NCBI RefSeq assembly: GCF_000720635.1
Contig: NZ_JOCF01000032.1
Coordinates: 14,527 to 78,526, forward strand
Source: Streptomyces sp. NRRL WC-3742
GTDB taxonomy: Bacteria > Actinomycetota > Actinomycetes > Streptomycetales > Streptomycetaceae
DNA: 64,000 nucleotides
Reading direction: 5' to 3'
Numbering within the stretch: the stretch's first letter is position 1; the number at the start of each line of letters is the position of its first letter. Positions 57,566 to 64,000 of this stretch are shown in pieces. The notes beneath the pieces were generated by a model that was not told the origin of the DNA, ran no database searches, and was given only the letters and a program-made list of their open reading frames with translations. The position numbers and the translations under genes were made by a program.

Positions 57566-58396
57566 CTACTGCAGGCCGGCGGCCTGCCTCACCGCCTCGG
57601 TGAACTGCTCCGGGCTCACCACCGCGTTGCCGGTGAACAGGTTCACCGTCCTGCCGTCCACCTTCACGGTCGGGGTGCCCGTCACCCCGCTGTCGTTGAA
57701 CTTCGCGGCCACCTGGTCCGCCCACGGCTCGTAGGTGCCGTCCTGGACGGCCTTCACGAAGGCGTCCGTCTTCAGCCCCGGCACCTTGCCCGCGAGGTCG
57801 AGGAGGTGGTTGACGTCCCCGAAGCCGTCCTCCCGCTCGTCCGGCTGGTTGGCGTACAGCACGTCGTGGAACGCCTTGAACTTGTCCACGCCCTCGTTCA
57901 GCGCCGCACCGGAGGTGGCCAGGGCGAGGTGGGAGCCGTTGCCGCCCAGGTTCTTGTCCAGGAACGCGGCCAGGTGGTACTGGACCTTGATCTGGCCGTC
58001 CTCGGTGAGCTTCGCGGTGGTGGCGCCGTTCGCCGCCTCGAAGTGCTTGCACACCGGGCAGCGGAAGTCCTCGTACACCTCCATCGTGTGAGGCGCGTCC
58101 GCCTTGCCGTACGTGACCACCGTGCCGCCGTCACCGGTCGCGTTCGCCGGGACGACCAGGGCGGTGCTCCTCGCCTTGCTCGACGGCTTCTCGTCCTTCT
58201 TCGCCGAGGTGATCGCCAGCGTCACCCCGCCGATCAGGGCGATCACGGCGACGGCGGACACCGACGCCACGATCCGCTGACGGCGCTTGGCGGCCGCCTG
58301 CTCGGCGCGGTGCAGCTCCTGCAGCCGCTCACGGGTGCTGGCGCGCTTGGACTGCTGGTGCTGCTGGTGCTGCTGGTGCTGCTGGTTCTGAGCCAT
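57566..58396 (-). CDS. Membrane-anchored DsbA-like thioredoxin-fold protein
   Basis: The 276-residue protein has an N-terminal QHQQHQQ repeat and a basic coiled segment. One helix (about 42-64) anchors an extracytoplasmic thioredoxin domain with active site CPVC (FRCPVCKHFE, about residue 113) and the cis-Pro region GVTGTPTVKV. It introduces disulfides into exported proteins and is recharged by the VKOR protein downstream. Confidence 0.93.
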   Translation of the reverse strand: MAQNQQHQQHQQHQQSKRASTRERLQELHRAEQAAAKRRQRIVASVSAVAVIALIGGVTLAITSAKKDEKPSSKARSTALVVPANATGDGGTVVTYGKADAPHTMEVYEDFRCPVCKHFEAANGATTAKLTEDGQIKVQYHLAAFLDKNLGGNGSHLALATSGAALNEGVDKFKAFHDVLYANQPDEREDGFGDVNHLLDLAGKVPGLKTDAFVKAVQDGTYEPWADQVAAKFNDSGVTGTPTVKVDGRTVNLFTGNAVVSPEQFTEAVRQAAGLQ

Positions 58397-58494
58397 GGGA
58401 ATTCAACTCCTGTGGACGCGCGGATGCGCGCGGAAGACCGGAAGGGGACCAACGCGGAGTCGGGCGCACCACCTGCTGGAGCTCGTCCTTCGAG

Positions 58495-59169
58495 TCAGCA
58501 GGCAGGCGCGAAAACCGGCGGCCCCCGGCGCGGCGCAGGGCTCAGAACCACATCCGCATGACGCGGCCGCACCCGGTCCGACGCCGGCAGCGGCACCCGC
58601 AACACCGGCCGAACCGGAGCCGGGACCAGCAGCAGCACCAGCGCCCGCAGCGGCTGGGCCAACGACTCGCCCAGCGCCCGCAACGCCCTCGCCAGCCCCG
58701 ACAGGGCGGCATCCCCCAACCGCAACCACGAGGCGGCGGCCAGCGCGATCACCAGGTGCACGAACAGCAGCAGGAACTGCGCGGCCGCCGGCGCCAACTG
58801 CCCGGCATGCCCCAGCGTCCCGTCCAACCACGACCCGTCCATCGACCCGCCGCCACACACCAGCAGATTCACCCCACGCGAGGGCACCTGCCCCGACAGC
58901 ACCGGCCCACAGCCCGTCTGCCCCAGGTTGAACGTGGTGTTCAGCAACAACTCGACCGGCACCATCACACCCGAGATGTGCAACAGCCGCCGCTCCCCAC
59001 CCGCCAGCGCGGCCGCGAGGACGAACACGACGACAGTCGCCACCCCCACCAACGACACGGGCAACGGACGCCCCGTGATCACGACCTGCCCCAACGCGGA
59101 CAGCGGCACCGCGAGCGCGGTGAACACCGCTGCCCGCAGGCCCCTGATCACATGGCTGGACGTCGTCAC
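58495..59169 (-). CDS. Polytopic membrane protein of unknown function
   Basis: The 224-residue protein starts at GTG (VTTSSHVIRGLRAAVF). It has five helices and a short outer loop with two Cys (GQTGCGPVLSG, LLVCGGGSMD) that could be oxidised by the nearby DsbA. The C-terminal tail is Pro/Arg-rich. The upstream gap to 59447 holds an octamer repeat (CATCCGGG x3 near 59246) and no gene. Confidence 0.65.
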   Translation of the reverse strand: MTTSSHVIRGLRAAVFTALAVPLSALGQVVITGRPLPVSLVGVATVVVFVLAAALAGGERRLLHISGVMVPVELLLNTTFNLGQTGCGPVLSGQVPSRGVNLLVCGGGSMDGSWLDGTLGHAGQLAPAAAQFLLLFVHLVIALAAASWLRLGDAALSGLARALRALGESLAQPLRALVLLLVPAPVRPVLRVPLPASDRVRPRHADVVLSPAPRRGPPVFAPAC

Positions 59170-59446
59170 GCCCCGGAGTATGCCACGCCACTTACACACC
59201 GCACGAGACCACGTCCCACCCGCCCGCCCACCTCCGGCCACCGGCCATCCGGGCATCCGGGCATCCGGGGAGGGCCGCCGCCTCGGCCTTCCGGCACACG
59301 CCACCTGTGCAGGGTTGCGCAGCGGCTGACAGGAGTTCCGCCGCACCTCGGCGGATGAAGCGAGGCCGCAAAGGAGTTGGGGGTGGTGCAGGACGGAACG
59401 GCAACCGTCGTACCACCACCGGACCGCCACGGAAAGGTCTCCCTCC

Positions 59447-60337
59447 ATGCCTGATCTACGCCTCGGTGTCTCCCTTCAACCGCGCTGGCCGCTCGACGAC
59501 GGAACGGCCGTGCTCCGTGCCGCAGGCCATGCCGAGAGCGCCGGCTTCGACCACGTGGCGGTGGGCAACCGCCTCCTGGACAGCGGATTCGGCCTCGACA
59601 CCGACCCGCTCGTCCTACTGTCCGCCATCGCCGGCGTGACGACGCGCCTGCGGCTGCTGACATCGGTGCTCGTCGCGCCCTACTATCCGGCGCTGGTCCT
59701 TGCGAACCAGGCAGCCACCCTGGATGTCGTGTCCGCGGGCCGTCTGGTCCTGGGCGTCGGTGTCGGATGGAACCCGGACGAGTTCGACGCCCTCGGCGTG
59801 CCTGTCCGCGAACGGGGCGCGCGCACCGACGATCACCTCGCGGCCGTCAGAGCCCTCTGGGCACGGCGGCCCGCTGACTTCGACGGGCCGTTCACGCGAC
59901 TGCGTGCGGCAAGCCTGGGGGTGCCCCCGGTCACTCCTGGCGGCCCGCCCGTATGGGTCGGCGGCCACAGTGATGCCGCTCTGCGCCGTGCGCTGCGGTA
60001 CGGCGACGGCTGGTACGGCACCGGCGTCGACCCTGCGGGAGTCACTGACGTGCGACGCCGCCTGCGCGAGCTCGCTGCCGACACAGCGGATGCCGACCGC
60101 CTGACGCTCGCTTCGGCCGCATTCCTCACGCCTCCCGGCATTCCCGCGGCCGTTCAGGCTCCGGGACAACCTCTCGGCGGTGTCTCGCCCACCGCGACGA
60201 GCGTGGCCGACGCCCTCGGGCGGCTCGCTGAGGCGGGGCTCACCGTCTGCACCCTCTGGCTGCCCATTGCGGCTGAACACATGGAAAAGGCGATGGACTG
60301 GATCGCGGCCGAGGTCCTGCCGCAGCTCGCCCGATGA
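59447..60337 (+). CDS. LLM-class F420/flavin-dependent oxidoreductase
   Basis: The 296-residue TIM-barrel protein has the luciferase-like pattern TTRLRLLTSVLVAPYYPALVLANQAATLDVVSAGRLVLGVGVGW (in parts: NQAATLDVVSAGRLVLGVG) and a C-terminal substrate-probing region. Actinomycete members often use F420 or FMN; which one is not clear. Codon use is a little less GC-biased than in the neighbours. Confidence 0.9.
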   Translation: MPDLRLGVSLQPRWPLDDGTAVLRAAGHAESAGFDHVAVGNRLLDSGFGLDTDPLVLLSAIAGVTTRLRLLTSVLVAPYYPALVLANQAATLDVVSAGRLVLGVGVGWNPDEFDALGVPVRERGARTDDHLAAVRALWARRPADFDGPFTRLRAASLGVPPVTPGGPPVWVGGHSDAALRRALRYGDGWYGTGVDPAGVTDVRRRLRELAADTADADRLTLASAAFLTPPGIPAAVQAPGQPLGGVSPTATSVADALGRLAEAGLTVCTLWLPIAAEHMEKAMDWIAAEVLPQLAR

Positions 60338-60491
60338 CCCTGAGCTGACCGGCACATGCGCGGACGGACTTCCGTCCGGGGCCGCTCAGCTGTCGTGTAC
60401 ACGCGCCGTCTACGCGGTGTGTATCGGACTGCCGGAGCCTGTCCGGGAGGTCGGGACCAGCCCGGCCTCCCGGAAGGAGAACCGGTACGAC

Positions 60492-61526
60492 ATGACACGA
60501 GTACACCGCCTCGGCTCCACCGCCCTGCTGGTGGCCGGCGCCCTCCTCGTGGCGGCCGGCACGGCGTTCGCCGCGCCCGCCCTCGACGAGCACACCACCG
60601 GCGCCCGCATCACGACGCAGGGGGCTCCCGCCCCCGCCGCACCGCTGCACCTCCCGCCGCCCCGCCTGGCCTCCGGGGACCAGGAGGTCCCGCTCCAGCC
60701 GCCGGCGCCGCTGAGTTCGGACCTGAAGCCGAACTCCAAGGCGGGCCCGGCCCCGAAGGCCGTCCAACCACGGGTCGGCAACCCGGTGACCGACATCATC
60801 TCGTCCCTCATCGACATCTTCGAGAAGCTCATCGACATCATCCAGAGGGCACTGGAGAAGCCGGACCGGGGATCCTTCGTACAGGCGGTCGTCAACGACA
60901 CCGCCGCACGCACCGGCGGCCACTACAACATCATGCTGGTCGCCGACGACGCCCAGTTCGACGCCTCCTTCGCGCACACCGTCTGGGACGGCCGTATCAA
61001 GTACAAGGACGGCCAGCTCTTCCGCCTCTTCATCTTCGACTCGGGACACTTCACCCTGCACAGCGACGGCGGGTGGAGCAACTGGGGCTTCTACGGCCGC
61101 TACAGCTCCAACTCGGGCGAACTCACGTTCTACAAGTCCCCCGGCGACAGCATGAGGAGCGCCGCCAACGACGCCAAGTGCGTCGACGACCAGCAGGGCG
61201 GCCTGGGCAACGGCAACCCCATCCAGGTCTACGACTGCAACACCACCGACCCGCAGTGGTGGTACCGCGACGGGCAGGCGCTCAAGGTCAGCATCAGCGG
61301 CGTCACCAAGTGCCTCGACGCGGCCGGCGGCGGCTGGACCGACAAGGTCCAGCTCTGGGACTGCAACGGCTCCCCGCCGCAGCAGTGGTCCTACGACAAC
61401 GGCGCGCTGCGCAACGCCAAGTGGCAGTACTGCCTCGACATCCCCAACAGCAACCTGGGCAACGGCAACCGGCTGCAGATGTACCCCTGCAACGGCACCG
61501 CCACGCAGCACTTCACCCTCCCCTGA
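60492..61526 (+). CDS. Secreted protein with a shared middle domain and C-terminal ricin-B lectin domain (copy 1)
   Basis: The 344-residue protein has a signal peptide (about 1-28, ending AFA) and a Pro-rich linker. A middle domain (about 120-225) carries GGHYNIMLVADDAQFD ... FDSGHFTLHSDGGWSNWGFYG. A ricin-type beta-trefoil follows (about 230-344; KCLDAAGGG, QLWDCNGSPPQQW, YCLDIPNS). The middle domain resembles actinomycete 'stress protein' sequences of unknown role. It should bind carbohydrate outside the cell. GAAGGAG precedes the start. Confidence 0.85.
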   Translation: MTRVHRLGSTALLVAGALLVAAGTAFAAPALDEHTTGARITTQGAPAPAAPLHLPPPRLASGDQEVPLQPPAPLSSDLKPNSKAGPAPKAVQPRVGNPVTDIISSLIDIFEKLIDIIQRALEKPDRGSFVQAVVNDTAARTGGHYNIMLVADDAQFDASFAHTVWDGRIKYKDGQLFRLFIFDSGHFTLHSDGGWSNWGFYGRYSSNSGELTFYKSPGDSMRSAANDAKCVDDQQGGLGNGNPIQVYDCNTTDPQWWYRDGQALKVSISGVTKCLDAAGGGWTDKVQLWDCNGSPPQQWSYDNGALRNAKWQYCLDIPNSNLGNGNRLQMYPCNGTATQHFTLP

Positions 61527-61594
61527 CGAGGGCTCGCACCGGCCCGGCCGCCCCGGCCGGGCCCACCACCGACTTCGAACCTAGGTGCACCCCC

Positions 61595-62566
61595 ATGAAG
61601 AGAACCCTCCTGGGCTCCGCCCTGCTGCTCGCCGCGGGAACCGTCCTCGCCCTCGGGCCGGCCGCGGCCGCGCAGTCACCGGACCGGGCACCGTTGCCCG
61701 CGATCGCCGCCGCGAGCGACCAAGGCAGCATCCCGCTCGCCGCACCCACCGCTCACCCGTCCGCGTCCCCGTCCACACCCGCGTCCCCGTCCACACCCGC
61801 GCACGCGGCGCCGCGCGCGCAGCTCGCCTCGTCCGGCGTCCAGATCACCAAGGACGACATCTCGGTGGGCGGCGCCATCCAGTCCCTGTTCGACCAGTAC
61901 CCGTCCTTCATCTTTCCGCCGGACCAACTCGTCCAGGGCTTCGTGGCACACGGCGCCGACCTGACCGGCGGCCACTACAACCTGCTCCTGGTCCGCGCCG
62001 ACGCCCAGTTCTCCATGAACTTCAGCACGATCCGGGCCTCCGCGATCCTCACCCACAGCAGCGGCATCCGCTACAACCTCTGGATCTTCGACCAGGGCAC
62101 GTTCACGCTGCGCAGCGACGGCGGATGGACGAACTGGGGCTTCTACGGACGCTTCAACAGCTCGGGGGGCAACGTCAACTTCTTCCGCCTGCCCGGCGGG
62201 CCGGTGATCGGCAAGGACGGCAAGTGCCTGGACGTCCGCGCGAGCGGCACGGGCAACGGGACGCCCGTCCAGATCTACCACTGCAACAACACCAACGCCC
62301 AGTGGTGGAACCGGGACGGGCTCGCCCTGAAGGCCCTCGGCAAGTGCCTCGACGCCAACGGCGCCTCGACCGGCGCCCTGGTGTGGCTGTGGGACTGCAA
62401 CGGCAGCCTCCCGCAGCAGTGGTACTACGAGAACGGCCAGCTGCGGAACGCGCAGTGGTCGTACTGCCTGGACATCCCGAACGGTGACACCACCGACCAG
62501 CGGCAGCTGCAGATGTACCAGTGCAACGGCGGCGACGCGCAGCGCTTCAGCGCCCCCGGCGACTGA
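61595..62566 (+). CDS. Secreted protein with a shared middle domain and C-terminal ricin-B lectin domain (copy 2)
   Basis: This 323-residue paralogue of copy 1 lies 68 bp downstream. It has a signal peptide (about 1-26), a Ser/Thr/Pro linker with an 18-bp duplicated coding unit (ASPSTP), and the middle domain (GGHYNLLLVRADAQFS, FDQGTFTLRSDGGWTNWGFYG). The ricin-B domain (KCLDANGAS, LWDCNGSLPQQW) is also present. The amphipathic stretch preceding the middle domain differs from copy 1 (IQSLFDQYPSFIFPP against ISSLIDIFEKLIDI). The pair arose by local duplication. A terminator follows. Confidence 0.85.
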   Translation: MKRTLLGSALLLAAGTVLALGPAAAAQSPDRAPLPAIAAASDQGSIPLAAPTAHPSASPSTPASPSTPAHAAPRAQLASSGVQITKDDISVGGAIQSLFDQYPSFIFPPDQLVQGFVAHGADLTGGHYNLLLVRADAQFSMNFSTIRASAILTHSSGIRYNLWIFDQGTFTLRSDGGWTNWGFYGRFNSSGGNVNFFRLPGGPVIGKDGKCLDVRASGTGNGTPVQIYHCNNTNAQWWNRDGLALKALGKCLDANGASTGALVWLWDCNGSLPQQWYYENGQLRNAQWSYCLDIPNGDTTDQRQLQMYQCNGGDAQRFSAPGD

Positions 62567-62592
62567 GCACTGCCGCGACACCGCCCGACAGG

Positions 62593-62626
62593 CCGCCGGC
62601 CGTACCTCCCCGGGTACGGCCGGCGG
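62593..62626 (+). terminator. Terminator after the ricin-B pair
   Basis: CCGCCGGCCGTAC (62593-62605) pairs perfectly with GTACGGCCGGCGG (62614-62626) over an 8-nt loop. Confidence 0.8.
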
Positions 62627-62747
62627 TGCGCGTCCGGGGGCGGGCGGCTGCCGGGGGCGCCGACCCGTGGGGGGCCGTGAGCCGTCCGAGGTCGTTCCCG
62701 CTCGGGCCCGGTGTGCGTGTTCTGCCGGTGGGTGGGCGATGGCCTGG

Positions 62748-62771
62748 CGTGAGCCGAAAGACACGTCCTAG
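62748..62771 (-). mobile_element. IS/MITE end, inverted relative to the copy at 63681
   Basis: This 24-bp segment (starts CGTGAGCCGAAAGACACG, ends CTAG) is the reverse complement of 63681-63704 with one mismatch. It lies just upstream of the CHAD gene. Confidence 0.75.
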
Positions 62772-62805
62772 CCTGGAAGCCGACCTCTGTGAGGTGGTGA
62801 GGCGC

Positions 62806-63684
62806 ATGGCCGGGGCAGGAAGCACGGTCGGGCAGGTGCTGATGGCTCGCATCGAGGCGCAGGCCGTGGTGCTGGCCGGGCTCGATGACGCCGTACGGGC
62901 GGATGAGCCCGACGCGGTGCACCGGATGCGGGTGGCCTGCCGTCGGCTGCGCAGCGCTCTGCGGACCTTCCGCCGCTACCTCGCCCCCGGTTCCACCGAC
63001 GACCTGGTGGCCGAGCTCCGGTGGCTGGCCGCCGCGCTCGGCCGGGCCCGGGACCGGGAGGTGCTCACCGAGCGGCTGGTCGGGCAGGCCCGCGAGTTGC
63101 CCGCCGTGTGCGGGCCGGGGCGGGTGGCCGCAGACCTGGAGCGGTGGGGGCGCGAGGAGTACCGGCGGGCCTGGCCCGAGGTGACGGCCGCACTGGACAG
63201 TCCGCGTCGCCGCGCCCTCGGCGTCGCCCTCGGCCGTCTGCTCGCCGACCCTCCGCTGCGCCGCCGGGCGCAGCGGCCGGCCGTCCCCGGGTTGGCCCGG
63301 ATCGCCGAGCGGGAGCAGCGGCGGACCGGCAAGCGGATGCGGACAGCCCTGGAGGCACCGAGCCGGGAGCGGGACGCGGCGCTGCACGATGCCCGCAAGG
63401 CCGCGAAGCGGGCGCGCTACGCGGGCGAGACGGCGGCACCGGCGGTGGGGCGAGCGGCGGAGCGCTACACGGAGCGGATGAAGGCCGTGCAGGAGGTGCT
63501 GGGCGAGCACCAGGACGCGGTCGTGGCCGCCGCCGCCCTGGCGGGCGCGGCGGCCACGAGCGCTGCACCCTTCGGCTACGGGGTGTTGTACGCCCGGCAG
63601 TTGGCGGAGGCGGAGTCGGCGCGGGAGCGCCTGCCGAAGGCGTGGAAGCGGGCGGGGAAGCGGAAGCTGGCGCGGTTCGGCTAG
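62806..63684 (+). CDS. CHAD-domain protein
   Basis: The 292-residue helical protein has conserved CHAD His/Arg-rich helices (DAVHRMRVACRRLRSALRTFR, in part; DAALHDARKAAKRARYAGE; GEHQDAVVA). CHAD domains bind polyphosphate, usually near polyphosphate kinases, none of which is here. The start at 62806 has GAGGTGG. Its TAG stop is supplied by the terminal repeat of the element at 63681, and a matching inverted repeat lies on its other side. Confidence 0.88.
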   Translation: MAGAGSTVGQVLMARIEAQAVVLAGLDDAVRADEPDAVHRMRVACRRLRSALRTFRRYLAPGSTDDLVAELRWLAAALGRARDREVLTERLVGQARELPAVCGPGRVAADLERWGREEYRRAWPEVTAALDSPRRRALGVALGRLLADPPLRRRAQRPAVPGLARIAEREQRRTGKRMRTALEAPSRERDAALHDARKAAKRARYAGETAAPAVGRAAERYTERMKAVQEVLGEHQDAVVAAAALAGAAATSAAPFGYGVLYARQLAEAESARERLPKAWKRAGKRKLARFG

Positions 63685-63905
63685 GCCGTGTCTTTCGGCT
63701 CACGTCGGATCAGCGGGCGGCTCCCCCAGCCTTCGGCCGGGAGGTGCCCCCATGGGTGCGTGCATCGGCGGTGCCGAGGAGGGAGTAGATGCGGTGGGGG
63801 CACCTCCCAGCCGCCAGGCTGGGGGACATCGGCGACCGACGAGAAGCCGTCGAGGTGCGTGCCCCGGCGGCGACCGCCCGGCGTGATCCGAAAGACACGG
63901 CCTAG
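63681..63905. mobile_element. MITE-like element with CTAG ends
   Basis: This 225-bp element has no gene. Its 24-bp terminal inverted repeats (63681-63704, 63882-63905) differ at one position and begin with CTAG. A second inverted pair of about 33 bp lies inside (63721-63753 and 63794-63827; key part GGGAGGTGCCCCCA). CTAG at both ends fits IS5-type target choice. The whole can fold as a long hairpin. Confidence 0.75.
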
Positions 63906-63921
63906 ATGAATGAGTCCAAGG

Positions 63922-64000
63922 TCAGTGATCGAAGGCGATCAGCGAGCGCATGACGGGGCGGCCAGTCTGGGCGTTGTGCCAGACGGCCGCAGTCAGGGCG
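63922..64000 (-). CDS. C-terminal end of an IS4/IS5-type transposase (partial)
   Basis: The last 25 codons are visible (ALTAAVWHNAQTGRPV ... SLIAFDH, stop at 63922). The AxxWHN and final YDH/FDH-type ending are typical of DDE transposases of Streptomyces IS5-like elements. The gene continues beyond the window. It lies 17 bp from the MITE end, which may be derived from the same IS. Confidence 0.65.
   Translation of the reverse strand, partial: ALTAAVWHNAQTGRPVMRSLIAFDH

Overview
The window is about 73% GC, its genes are packed with frequent GTGA/ATGA overlaps, and many starts are GTG. Several landmarks are actinomycete-specific: rbpA with a sigma-R-type promoter, a ribE-ribM-ribBA-ribH operon behind an FMN riboswitch and followed by hisE-hisG, a GuaB1-type IMPDH/GMP reductase, an SpoIIE/GAF/PAS phosphatase, and a mycobacterial-type M-box. 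I read it as a chromosomal core-to-subcore segment of Streptomyces or a close relative (Streptomycetaceae). I see no tRNA, rRNA, CRISPR or prophage. The only mobile DNA is at the right edge (a MITE-like element and the tail of an IS transposase), plus scattered IS-end fragments.

Layout. 1-4402: M56 peptidase/BlaI pair and a MacB/FtsX-type ABC exporter read leftward. 4403-7666: a magnesium module, with an M-box riboswitch, an NRAMP-related transporter and MgtC. 7716-12694: a DUF1275 protein, an Rv1733c-like membrane protein, and a PadR regulator in an operon with a second ABC exporter. 12731-21361: NUDIX, an unusual SDR, guaB1, a DUF5995 protein with a repeat tail, DUF3224, RluA-type pseudouridine synthase, and an SDR/QueA-like pair. 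21379-25116: a 1.2-kDa-residue-class (about 1245 aa) PAS-GAF-SpoIIE-HATPase sensor phosphatase. 25470-32620: MFS/HxlR divergent pair, secreted alpha/beta hydrolase, thiolase, beta-lactamase-fold protein without its nucleophile, HIT, YegP and ABM-domain proteins. 32791-37570: riboflavin and hisE/hisG genes. 37743-51537: PH-domain protein, CorC/HlyC pair, epimerase, EccA-like AAA protein, uridine-kinase-like protein, acyl-CoA dehydrogenase, Lrp/AsnC, amidohydrolase, Lnt and FxsA. 51668-62566: rbpA, an FtsK-like protein with a degenerate ATPase site plus a small membrane protein, ankyrin, GNAT, serine hydrolase, a VKOR-DsbA oxidative folding pair, an LLM flavin oxidoreductase and two tandem secreted ricin-B proteins. 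62748-64000: a CHAD gene between inverted IS ends, a MITE and a transposase tail.

How the parts work together. The M-box should make the NRMT/MgtC genes respond to Mg2+. The FMN riboswitch should couple riboflavin synthesis and RibM import to FMN. VKOR and the membrane-anchored DsbA form a disulfide-making pair. Several regulator/target pairs carry visible dyad operators in their promoter regions: BlaI, PadR, MFS/HxlR, thiolase, acyl-CoA dehydrogenase and the small membrane protein/FtsK-like unit.

The most striking window-wide pattern is short tandem repeats (10-17 bp, plus one 40-bp duplication) lying on or directly after the stop codons of unrelated genes. The best candidates for little-described biology are the riboswitch-controlled NRMT-MgtC operon, the pseudo-ATPase/small membrane protein unit behind a symmetric 28-bp palindrome, the tandem ricin-B proteins that share an extra domain, and the catalytic-site-deficient beta-lactamase-fold protein.
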